Shown here piece after piece: positions 42,206 to 49,512 of a stretch of DNA of 64,000 nucleotides. The notes below the pieces were generated by a model. That model worked only from the letters and a program-made list of their open reading frames with translations, did no database searches and was not told the DNA's origin. How positions within the stretch are numbered: the first letter of the stretch is position 1; every line of letters starts with the position of its first letter. The stretch is from assembly GCF_039614765.1 (NCBI RefSeq), contig NZ_CP154879.1, positions 2,728,001 through 2,792,000 on the forward strand, in the 5' to 3' direction. Origin of the DNA: Castellaniella sp. MT123 (GTDB taxonomy: Bacteria; Pseudomonadota; Gammaproteobacteria; Burkholderiales; Burkholderiaceae_B). The position numbers and the translations under genes are program-made.

Positions 42206-44809
42206 ATGGTTCATCGTGGGTTTTCAATATCGGCGTTGTTGACGCTGGGTTTACTACTGGCCGCGCTGGGAAGCCTGCGGGATGTCGTGACGCCCTGGGG
42301 GTACTGGGGGTTGTGGGCACTCTGGGGGCTGGCGGCGGTGGCTTTGACGTGGCCGGTCCATGTGGCGGGCACCAAGCGCCCGATGCCGCCCGCATCGGTA
42401 TGGGGCTCGTTTGCGGCGCTGGTGTTGGGCATGGCGGTGTCGGCCTGGGCCAACCACAGCGCCATCACGCTGCACCATGGCATCAAGATCGCCATCATCG
42501 GCCTGTGCTGCGCCATCGCCTGGAGACTCGCCGCGGATCTTGGGTGGGGGGATCGGGCTGCCATACTGCGCTGGGTCGTGGCTGCCGTGGTACTGGTGTT
42601 TCTGGCATCCAAGGCGGCGCCTAGTGGCTATTACATCGCCATGGGAGCTGCGGAGCGCGAGGGCAGTTTCCTGGCTTGGCCGGGAGTGATCTGGAAGGCC
42701 GGGGCATTTTTCGCGCCGCTATTTCTGGCCGATATGCTGGTCTGTCCCCGGCGGTGGATTGCGAATGGCGTCGCGGTCGCCGGATGCGTGTTCCTGGTTG
42801 TGATCGATGGCACGCGGACTGGGGTTCTGGTGCTTGGGTTGACGGCTCTGGCGTTTGGCCTGTTGCTGGCCTGGCGCCATGACTGGCGTGCCTTGTCGGG
42901 TGCCAGGCCGGCGATGGCCGTCTGTGTGCCGGCCTTGTTCGGCTTGCTGCTGCTCAGCACGGGCATCGGGTACCTGAGTCACGGATCGGCCGGGTCTCCG
43001 CCGATCCAGCGTGCCGGTGTCAGCGGCATGTTCGGCGGCAAGACCGAGGCCCTGATGGAAACGGCGATCGAGCCCGTCACCACCACCCGCCTGGGGGAAG
43101 GGGATCCTCAACGGATCCGCTTGCTGGAATACGGCATGGATCGCGCAATGGATTGCCTGCCTCTGGGCTGCGGCTTTGGCTCCACCGCCATGGATCCCGG
43201 CTACGGCGTGGTCATGCCGGTGCACAACGCGTATCTGGGTGTCTTGGCGGACTTTGGCGTGCTGGGCCTGGCCGGCATGCTGGGGTTCATCGTGGCGGCC
43301 ATCCTGCCGATCAGGCGGGTGCTGCGCGGCGGGGCGGGCAGCGCGAAGGACACGTATTTCGTCGTGGCATCCTCGGGCGCGGCCCTGGCCTATCTGGCCA
43401 GTCTGATGCTGCATACCTTTTCGTCCGAGATGTCGGAATGGGGGTATCTGATCGTGATGCTGGCGTTTGCCTGGCTGCCGGTGATGCAAGGCAGGCGGGC
43501 TGCCTGCCCAGGTGCGGACGGTCAGCCGGATGCGCTGGGGTGCTATGAGCGGCGGCATTCCCGCTGGTATGAATACGTGCTGTTGGGTGGCCCATTCCAG
43601 GTTGTGGCAGGGTTGCTGGTGGTGGCTGTTCTGCCGGCCATCCTGGCTTGGGGCTGGCCGTTCTGGCAACACATGGATGTGGTCCGGGTCAATACACTGC
43701 TGGCCATCAGCTTGTCGTTTCTGTTCATCATCCTGACCTTGCGCCGTCTGGGACAGTTTTCGGGAGGCGCGATCATTGCCCATATCGCGCCGGTCGTGAC
43801 GGGGACGTTCCTGGTGGCGTTCGCAGCCTTGTTCTTTAGCCGCAGCGGGTATTCCCGGCCGATCTTGTTGATGGCTTACGCCGCAGCCCTGGCCTGGTGC
43901 TACGCGGCATACTTTGTTGGCAGAAAGTATCGGCAGCTGAAGCTGGCGGTCGTGCCGCTGGGCGAGGCGCAGGCGATCCGGCCGCAGCGCAATCTGGAAA
44001 TCCGCCAGCTTGCCGTGCCTGACCTGGCGGGGATTCGATACGATGCAGTCGTCGCCGACCTGGATGCCGATGACTTGAGCCCCGACTGGGAGCGGTTCCT
44101 GGCTCAGTGCATCCTGTCGCGTGTCCCGGTGTTCCATGTCCGCCAGATGCGCGAGAGGCTGACGGGCCGGGTCGAAATCGAGAATCTGTCCGAAAACGAC
44201 GTGGGTTCTCTGCTGCCGTCGCCCTTGTATTCCGTCTGCAAGCGCCTGATCGACATGGCGGGGGCGTTGGCGATCATTCCGGTGGCGGTCCCCCTGATGC
44301 TCCTGACGGCGCTGGCCATCCGGCTGGATAGTCCCGGCCCCGCCCTGTTCGTCCAGAGCCGTGTCGGCCTGGGCGGGCGCGATTTCCGCATCTACAAATT
44401 CCGCAGCATGGTCGCCGATGCCGAATCGAATGGCGCGCGCCTGGCCTCCGACGGCGACGACCGCATCACGCGGGTGGGGGCGTTCATCCGCAAGACACGC
44501 CTGGACGAGCTGCCCCAGCTATGGAACGTGCTGAAGGGCGACATGAGCCTGATCGGCCCGCGCCCCGAGCAGCGCGTGTTCGTGGACCAGTTTGATGCCG
44601 AGATCCCGTTCTACATCTATCGCCACGTCGTGCGTCCCGGCATCACCGGCTGGGCCCAGGTGATGCAGGGCTACACGGCGGATGCCGACGAGACTCGCGT
44701 CAAGATCCAGCATGATTTTTATTACATCAAGCACTTTTCGCTGTGGCTGGATATCCTGATTGTCTTCAAGACGGTGCGGATCGTGCTGACGGGGTGGGGG
44801 GCGCGGTAG
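42206..44809 (+). CDS. Wzy-like polymerase fused to a WbaP/WcaJ-type priming sugar-phosphate transferase
   Basis: 867 residues in one uninterrupted frame. Residues ~1-430 duplicate the Wzy plan of 36396 ('GSLRDVVTPWGYW', 'REGSFLAWPGVIWKAGAFFA', 'VIDGTRTGVLVLG', 'MPVHNAYLGVLADFGVLGLA'). After a ~25-residue polar linker the rest is a full-length phosphoglycosyl transferase: four helices, a Rossmann-like middle, and the catalytic end ('RVGLGGRDFRIYKFRSMVAD', '[18 protein letters not shown]', 'MSLIGPRPE', 'VRPGITGWAQVMQGY'). So the first and a late step of repeat-unit synthesis sit in one protein. ATG 42206 or TTG 42200. The 204 bases upstream contain no gene and probably a promoter. Confidence 0.9.
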   Translation: MVHRGFSISALLTLGLLLAALGSLRDVVTPWGYWGLWALWGLAAVALTWPVHVAGTKRPMPPASVWGSFAALVLGMAVSAWANHSAITLHHGIKIAIIGLCCAIAWRLAADLGWGDRAAILRWVVAAVVLVFLASKAAPSGYYIAMGAAEREGSFLAWPGVIWKAGAFFAPLFLADMLVCPRRWIANGVAVAGCVFLVVIDGTRTGVLVLGLTALAFGLLLAWRHDWRALSGARPAMAVCVPALFGLLLLSTGIGYLSHGSAGSPPIQRAGVSGMFGGKTEALMETAIEPVTTTRLGEGDPQRIRLLEYGMDRAMDCLPLGCGFGSTAMDPGYGVVMPVHNAYLGVLADFGVLGLAGMLGFIVAAILPIRRVLRGGAGSAKDTYFVVASSGAALAYLASLMLHTFSSEMSEWGYLIVMLAFAWLPVMQGRRAACPGADGQPDALGCYERRHSRWYEYVLLGGPFQVVAGLLVVAVLPAILAWGWPFWQHMDVVRVNTLLAISLSFLFIILTLRRLGQFSGGAIIAHIAPVVTGTFLVAFAALFFSRSGYSRPILLMAYAAALAWCYAAYFVGRKYRQLKLAVVPLGEAQAIRPQRNLEIRQLAVPDLAGIRYDAVVADLDADDLSPDWERFLAQCILSRVPVFHVRQMRERLTGRVEIENLSENDVGSLLPSPLYSVCKRLIDMAGALAIIPVAVPLMLLTALAIRLDSPGPALFVQSRVGLGGRDFRIYKFRSMVADAESNGARLASDGDDRITRVGAFIRKTRLDELPQLWNVLKGDMSLIGPRPEQRVFVDQFDAEIPFYIYRHVVRPGITGWAQVMQGYTADADETRVKIQHDFYYIKHFSLWLDILIVFKTVRIVLTGWGAR

Positions 44810-44892
44810 CTTTCTCAGTCAGAGGATACGTCCGCGCCCCCGGTGGGTCAATATTACATCGGCGCTAACAGATATGGGCAGTAGTTGCCTGC

Positions 44893-45231
44893 CTGGACTG
44901 CGCTGATCCCGCGACGGGTTTCGACTGGCAGGATCTCGCCGCCTATCCGGCGCTGGAGCGCACGCCGGGGGGTGACTGGCTGCGCCAGCTGGCCGGTGAT
45001 CTGCTTGGCAATCACGAGGCGCGAACGCTTTCCTTCGGCACCGAGGGCGGTCTGTTCCAGGCGATCGGCATCCCGGCCATCGTCTGTGGTCCGGGATCGA
45101 TGGATCAGGGCCACAAGGCCGATGAATTCGTCGATCGCAGCCAGTTGCAGGCCTGTCTGGATTTCCTGCGGCGGCTCATGGAAGTCATGGCCCGGGACGC
45201 GGGGCGGATTCCCCAGGTGTCCGTTGGGTGA
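44893..45231 (+). pseudogene. Acetylornithine deacetylase-like (M20) C-terminal fragment
   Basis: 112 open codons ending in TGA: 'LSFGTEGGLFQAIGIPAIV', 'CGPGSMDQGHKADEFVDRSQ', 'LQACLDFLRRLMEVMARDA'. This is the last third of an ArgE-type M20 peptidase, including its dinuclear-site E and H residues. No upstream part or start codon exists. A truncated gene at the edge of the polysaccharide locus. Confidence 0.8.
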
Positions 45232-45258
45232 GGCGGAAGCGGCGGGCGAGGTTTTGGC

Positions 45259-45690
45259 TTAGGCAGCCTCGCGCCAGCCAGTGTTCGTATCCTCGAAAAT
45301 GATCTTGCCAGGATCTTTCTCGTCGAGATCGATGAGGCGATCGATCATTTCCCGTATTTTGACATTCCCGTCCAGCTTTTCTAAGTAGATGACGCGAATT
45401 AGCCGATCATAGGCCTTGGGCAACTGGCGGCCGCGTTCCCATAACGATATGGTTTGCTCTGTGGATCCAAGCAGTTCTGCGAGTCGATTCTGAGACAGGC
45501 CCATCTCCTTCCTTAGGAATCGTAGTTCAGTACCCGTCAGATAGGGTTTGTGCGCCAGGCTTCGGCCAATGGCCCGGTGCAGTTGGTCGACGTCATGGAT
45601 TGCCACGGCATCCTCACCGCCAACGGTGCGAACTTTGTAGCCGTTGGCAAGCCACACATTGCGCAACCCTGACTCAGTGTAGTGATACAT
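45259..45690 (-). CDS. HTH antitoxin-like regulator paired with a DUF4258 protein
   Basis: 143 residues. The N-terminal ~45 residues are a small domain ('YHYTESGLRNVWLANGYKV'). An XRE helix-turn-helix follows at ~51-100 ('LTGTELRFLRKEMGLSQNRL', 'LLGSTEQTISLWERGRQLP'). It starts 12 bases after its upstream partner on the same strand. This toxin-first order with DUF4258 is a recurring TA-like pair, and the HTH protein is presumably the antitoxin and repressor. Confidence 0.75.
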   Translation of the reverse strand: MYHYTESGLRNVWLANGYKVRTVGGEDAVAIHDVDQLHRAIGRSLAHKPYLTGTELRFLRKEMGLSQNRLAELLGSTEQTISLWERGRQLPKAYDRLIRVIYLEKLDGNVKIREMIDRLIDLDEKDPGKIIFEDTNTGWREAA

Positions 45691-45702
45691 GGCATCTATC
45701 CT

Positions 45703-46014
45703 TCAAAAAACTGTGACTACCGCAATCCAGTCTCCTTTCTCGTCCCGGTGTAACGCTGCGGCTACATGCACCTCGTCCCCCGCCCATCGGTTTCGCAATG
45801 TGCATTTCCATGAGCCATCTATGTCCTGGTGCGCAGGTTCGTGAATTGATCCGCCTCGCAAACATGCCAGCACCTGTGAGATTGTGATCTTCCTTTGCTG
45901 CATTCTTGTTCGTGCATGCTTGAGGATATACACATTGCCAGAGTCCTTGGCCAAGTGCCTGATGATGCGAAGCATGGTGACATCGCTCATCTTGAACGGT
46001 ATCGGTTCTATCAT
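45703..46014 (-). CDS. DUF4258 protein (putative toxin)
   Basis: 103 residues. The DUF4258 core reads 'ILKHARTRMQQRKITISQV', 'LACLRGGSIHE', 'WKCTLRNRWAGDEVHVAAAL' and 'GDWIAVVTVF', a BECR/RelE-like small fold. An internal ATG at 45990 ('SDVTMLRIIRHLAKD') is an alternative start. It is followed by the HTH gene and preceded by an inverted repeat right at its start. Toxicity is inferred only from the context. Confidence 0.7.
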   Translation of the reverse strand: MIEPIPFKMSDVTMLRIIRHLAKDSGNVYILKHARTRMQQRKITISQVLACLRGGSIHEPAHQDIDGSWKCTLRNRWAGDEVHVAAALHRDEKGDWIAVVTVF

Positions 46015-46033
46015 ACCCGTAATTATTATGGGT
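46015..46033. promoter_or_regulatory. Near-perfect palindrome ahead of the DUF4258/HTH pair
   Basis: ACCCGTAAT-T-ATTATGGGT has 9-base arms with a single mismatch and abuts the ATG at 46014. Placement at the very start of a TA-like operon with an HTH partner suggests its operator. Confidence 0.5.
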
Positions 46034-46142
46034 TATGGGCGTGTTGGCAAGTATGGGCCGGCCGGGACGCCGTCTTGCTGTCCCGCAGGGCCTCGTCGAC
46101 GCGCGGGCTGATGTTGCGGGGATAAAGGGATACCGTTTCCAT
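46026..46142 (-). pseudogene. AAA/DUF4143-type ATPase N-terminal fragment
   Basis: From ATG 46142 the frame reads 'METVSLYPRNISPRVDEALR' then 'DSKTA'. This resembles the opening of AAA_14/DUF4143 ATPases, just before their Walker A loop. Homology ends there and a stop follows. The match is short, so this is tentative. Confidence 0.35.
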
Positions 46143-46192
46143 CCGGACATTCTATCGGGAATATCGGAAAGTATGAGCGTGAATTTCGGAAT

Positions 46193-46375
46193 TTAAGGTC
46201 GTGGATCTAGGAATTTACCTACGTGGTAGTCGTCCCATGTACGGATGGATGTCAGCAATGCGGCTGCCTCGGCCAAGGCGCGCCCTTTGCGCAGCAACTC
46301 CTTCTCCAGCAGGCGGCTGCGTTTGCGCTCGGCCGCCAGGTGCGCCTTGTCGGCCGGGCTACCGCCAGCGTCCAT
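46193..46375 (-). pseudogene. Transposase OrfA-like remnant (IS3-type)
   Basis: The minus strand has 'AERKRSRLLEKELLRKGRAL' then 'AEAAALLTSI', the leucine-zipper end of IS3-family OrfA proteins (usually '..RRKDKALAEAAALLVL'). The helix-turn-helix and OrfB are missing and no ends were found. The rest of 46376-46580 shows nothing. Confidence 0.5.
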
Positions 46376-46580
46376 AGCCTCAAGTGGGCTACGCCTTGGT
46401 TGTGCGGCGGTGCCATCCTGTGTCTGTCTCGCGCAGGATAGTACTTTCGATATCCGGCGTTCAAGGCCCTCGCTTATTGCCTGGTGCCCAGAAGTTTTGC
46501 GAAGAAGACCAATAAAACGCCATGATCAGGGTGGCGTATCGCAGAAGCCATGGAATGAGGGCAGGAGCAACGGGAGTTGC

Positions 46581-46856
46581 TTAGGGATATTCCTGGCGGG
46601 CGTGCAACACGGCCACAACCTCGATGCGATCAACCTGTACCGCGTACACGATGACGTAATTGGGATGAGCCACGATTTCGCGGGTACCTGGTACGCGGCC
46701 TTGCCGATACAGATACGGGTGTTCCGAGGCTGGATGCACCGCGCTTTCAATCAAATCGTGCATATCGATAGCCGCATGCACACTGTATTCCGCGATGTAG
46801 GTGGTAATTTCGTCCAGGTCATCGAGTGCCGCGGCACTCCAGAAGAGGGGAAGCAT
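46581..46856 (-). CDS. RelE/ParE-family toxin
   Basis: 91 residues: 'LFWSAAALDDLDEITTYIAE', 'HDLIESAVHPASEHPYLYRQ', 'GRVPGTREIVAHPNYVIVYA' and 'VDRIEVVAVLHARQEYP'. This is the complete ParE-like fold, with the R-E-x-x-x-H-P-N-Y strand characteristic of ParE toxins (gyrase poisons in tested members). It starts two bases after its antitoxin. Confidence 0.88.
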   Translation of the reverse strand: MLPLFWSAAALDDLDEITTYIAEYSVHAAIDMHDLIESAVHPASEHPYLYRQGRVPGTREIVAHPNYVIVYAVQVDRIEVVAVLHARQEYP

Positions 46857-46858
46857 TC

Positions 46859-47077
46859 TTAAGCGTCACGACTACGCGATTTGGCAATCATAGCGTCCTG
46901 GTGGGCCAATTTGGCGACCAGCTTTTCACGAATGAGAGCCATTGCTTGATCGTGAGGGATGGATGGGCGCGAGTCGTCAAGGCTGGCCTGCACCTTTGCA
47001 CGGAACCAGCGGTCATAACTGGCCGCTTGTTCTTCGGTCTCGAATTCGGAGACGATAGGAGAGAGGGCATTGCTCAT
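46859..47077 (-). CDS. TA stability-determinant antitoxin
   Basis: 72 residues: 'LSPIVSEFETEEQAASYDRW', 'FRAKVQASLDDSRPSIPHDQ', 'AMALIREKLVAKLAHQ'. This matches the small antitoxins annotated as stability determinants that precede ParE/RelE toxins. Encoded first, two bases before the toxin. It lies 65 bases downstream of aapM on the same strand, where a transporter ATPase gene would be expected. Confidence 0.82.
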   Translation of the reverse strand: MSNALSPIVSEFETEEQAASYDRWFRAKVQASLDDSRPSIPHDQAMALIREKLVAKLAHQDAMIAKSRSRDA

Positions 47078-47142
47078 GACAAAAATTCCTTGTTAGGCAC
47101 CTATTTTAAGACATCCGCGCACAGCAATGGGGGCGCGATACC

Positions 47143-48276
47143 TCATCCCCCCGGCCCCATGGTCCGTTCCACCACCCGCGAGCTCCAGGTCAGCACGGTG
47201 GCGATGATCAGGTAGACCACGAACATGAAGGCATAGACCTCGTAGATCTGGTCCGAGAACTGCGGATTGGCCAGCACCACCTGGCCGGCGCGCACGAATT
47301 CGGTCAGGCCGATGATGAAGAGCAGCGGCACGTTGTTGAAGATGTCCAGCACGTTGCCCACCAGCCCGGGCAGGACCGTGCGGATGGCCTGGGGCAGCAC
47401 GATCTGGATCAGGATGTCGGTTTTGCGCAGGCCCAGGGAACGGGCCGCGTGCCACTGGCCTTCGGGCACGGCCTGCAGGCCGCCGCGGACGTATTCGGCC
47501 ACGTAGGCGGCGTAAAACAGCGTGATGCCGATCGTGCCACGCACCACGTCGGAAATGCGCACGTCGCTGGCCAGGATCAGGGGCACGACCATCCAGGCCC
47601 AGTACAGGATCGAGATCAGCGGCAGCGACCGGATCAGTTCGATATAGGCGGTGCTGACCCAGCGCACCCCCGGCAGGCGGCTGGTGCGGCCCAGGGCCAG
47701 CAGGATGCCCAGGGGAAAGCTGACGATGGCGGCGACCAGGGTGACCAGCACCCCCAGCAGCAGGCCGCCGACGGCGTGGCCGGCGTCCAGCACCAGCAGT
47801 TGCCACATCAGGACCACCCCCGCAACCCAGATCAGGCTCAGCCACGAGCTGCGCCAGGGCAGGCGCGCGCCGATCAGCGCGCCGACGACGGCGGCCAGCA
47901 GCAGCGCCGCGACCCGCGCGGCGACGGGGTCGCCGATGCCCCACAGGATGGCGGCGGCCGCCAGGCTGATCGCCCCGGCGGCCAGCAGGCCTTTGATGGC
48001 GCGGGCGCGGGTGATGCGCGCCAGGCTGATGCCCACCAGCAGGCAGAAGATGCCGCTGGCGAGCCAGGCGCGCCAGAGTTCGGTCAGGTCCAGCGTCCCG
48101 GCCATCAGGAAGCGCAGGCTGCCGCCGATGACCGACCATTGGGCCTGGACGATGGCCCAGTGCGCCAGGGCATAGACCAGCACCGCGATCCCCGCCAGGA
48201 TCAGCAGTGACAGCAGACCTTCGAACCAGCTGGGGAACAGGTTCTTGCGGCAAAGGGTCAGGAATCTGGCGGTCAT
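47143..48276 (-). CDS. aapM: Amino-acid ABC transporter permease (AapM/BztC-like)
   Basis: A 377-residue inner-membrane permease for polar amino acids: 'WRSSWLSLIWVAGVVLMWQL', 'IELIRSLPLISILYWAWMVV', 'YVAEYVRGGLQAVPEGQWHA', 'AARSLGLRKTDILIQIVLPQ', the EAA loop facing the ATPase. The long N-terminal part with extra helices is typical of AapM/BztC. ATG 48276 overlaps aapQ's stop by one base. A longer frame reaching 49491 is antisense to aapQ coding and was discarded. Confidence 0.9.
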   Translation of the reverse strand: MTARFLTLCRKNLFPSWFEGLLSLLILAGIAVLVYALAHWAIVQAQWSVIGGSLRFLMAGTLDLTELWRAWLASGIFCLLVGISLARITRARAIKGLLAAGAISLAAAAILWGIGDPVAARVAALLLAAVVGALIGARLPWRSSWLSLIWVAGVVLMWQLLVLDAGHAVGGLLLGVLVTLVAAIVSFPLGILLALGRTSRLPGVRWVSTAYIELIRSLPLISILYWAWMVVPLILASDVRISDVVRGTIGITLFYAAYVAEYVRGGLQAVPEGQWHAARSLGLRKTDILIQIVLPQAIRTVLPGLVGNVLDIFNNVPLLFIIGLTEFVRAGQVVLANPQFSDQIYEVYAFMFVVYLIIATVLTWSSRVVERTMGPGG

Positions 48277-49448
48277 CAGCGCGCCCCCTGGGCCATCAGG
48301 CGCCGGTTGTACAGGTTCATGACCAGGCTGATCAGCCAGTTCAGCGCCAGGTAGGCCACCATGACGATCAGGATGCCCTCCATGCTGCGGCCGGTCTGGT
48401 TGGCGACAGTGCCGTAGACGTTGAACAGGTCGGGAAACCCGATGGCGATGGCCAGGGACGTGTTTTTCGCCAGGTTCAGGTATTGGTTGACCAGCGGCGG
48501 CACCAGGATGCGAAAGGCCTGCGGCAGGATGATGTGGGTCATGGCCTGATGGCGCTTCAGGCCCAGCGCGTAGGCGGCCATCCACTGACGGGTGCTGACG
48601 GCCTCGATCGAGCCGCGCACGATTTCGGCGATGAAGGCAGCGGTATAGACGACCAGCGCCAGCAGGATGGCGGAAAATTCGGGGGTAAAGGCCAGGCCGC
48701 CGCTGGCGCGAAACCGCGAGGCGACGGGCAGGTCGATCCGCAGGGGATGGCCCAGCGCCGCCAGCGCCACCCCCCAGGCAATCGCGATCACGGCGATGCC
48801 GGGCCAGCGAAAGGCGCGCGCGCCTGGGCGGCGGGTCAGGCGCAGGATCACGGCGGCGAGCACCAGGCTGGCCAGCGCTGCCCACCAGAAGTCGGGCCAG
48901 GCGGGTACGCCCAGGAGCGACGGGGTGTAGATGCCCTGGCGGCTGGCGATGACGCCGTAGAACTGTGCGGCGCTGCGCAGCGCGGGCAGTTGCAGCACCA
49001 CCGCGAAATACCAGAAGAACAGCTGGATCAGCAGCGGCGTGTTGCGGACCAGATCGACGAAGACCAGGCAGACGCGGTTGAGCAGCCAGTTCGGCGACAC
49101 GCGACCGATGCCCACCAGCAGCCCCAGCAGGGTGCTGAAGACGATGCCCAGCAGGGCGACCTTCAGGGTGTTGTACAGGCCCAGGATTAGGGCCTGCAGA
49201 TTGGTGTCGCTGGAACTGAACGGCACCAGGTCCCAGGGACGGGATAGATCCAGCGTCAGCCCTTCGGACAGATGCAGACCCGAGACCTGCGACAGGAAGG
49301 AAAAATCGATGGGAATGTGGTGGGATGCCAGGCCGATGTAGACGCTGGCCGCCAGCCCCAGCACGATCGCAATGGCCCCGAGCACCACGCCGATCTGCAG
49401 AACGTGGTCCCCGAGCGTGTAGCGTTCCTGGCTGCCCCCTGCCTTCAT
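48276..49448 (-). CDS. aapQ: Amino-acid ABC transporter permease (AapQ/BztB-like)
   Basis: 390 residues: 'YNTLKVALLGIVFSTLLGLL', 'VDLVRNTPLLIQLFFWYFAV', a long insertion between helices, then 'FIAEIVRGSIEAVSTRQWMA', 'AYALGLKRHQAMTHIILPQA'. Forms the heteromeric membrane channel with AapM. 64 bases separate it from aapJ, containing a stable hairpin. Confidence 0.92.
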   Translation of the reverse strand: MKAGGSQERYTLGDHVLQIGVVLGAIAIVLGLAASVYIGLASHHIPIDFSFLSQVSGLHLSEGLTLDLSRPWDLVPFSSSDTNLQALILGLYNTLKVALLGIVFSTLLGLLVGIGRVSPNWLLNRVCLVFVDLVRNTPLLIQLFFWYFAVVLQLPALRSAAQFYGVIASRQGIYTPSLLGVPAWPDFWWAALASLVLAAVILRLTRRPGARAFRWPGIAVIAIAWGVALAALGHPLRIDLPVASRFRASGGLAFTPEFSAILLALVVYTAAFIAEIVRGSIEAVSTRQWMAAYALGLKRHQAMTHIILPQAFRILVPPLVNQYLNLAKNTSLAIAIGFPDLFNVYGTVANQTGRSMEGILIVMVAYLALNWLISLVMNLYNRRLMAQGAR

Positions 49449-49477
49449 CGCCTGCCTCCCAGCCGACTGAAACCATG

Positions 49478-49502
49478 GGCCGCGGCGCCATCGGCCGCGG
49501 CC
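49478..49502 (-). terminator. Stem-loop between aapJ and aapQ
   Basis: GGCCGCGG and CCGCGGCC form an 8-bp all-GC stem with a 9-base loop, just after the aapJ stop. No U-run follows. Such hairpins after binding-protein genes usually stabilise the upstream message or partly attenuate permease expression. Confidence 0.5.
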
Positions 49503-49512
49503 AACCCCTAGC

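Noticed and set aside
43480-43560. Possible frameshift or missed stop creating the Wzy-transferase fusion
   Set aside because: The frame is continuous, the linker codons look normal, and both halves have full motif sets in the same frame. Still worth a read-level check.
47143-49491. A 782-codon open frame on the minus strand
   Set aside because: Only the part after the ATG at 48276 has permease motifs. The upstream part is an out-of-frame reading of aapQ, rich in R, P and G as expected for a shadow of a GC-rich gene.
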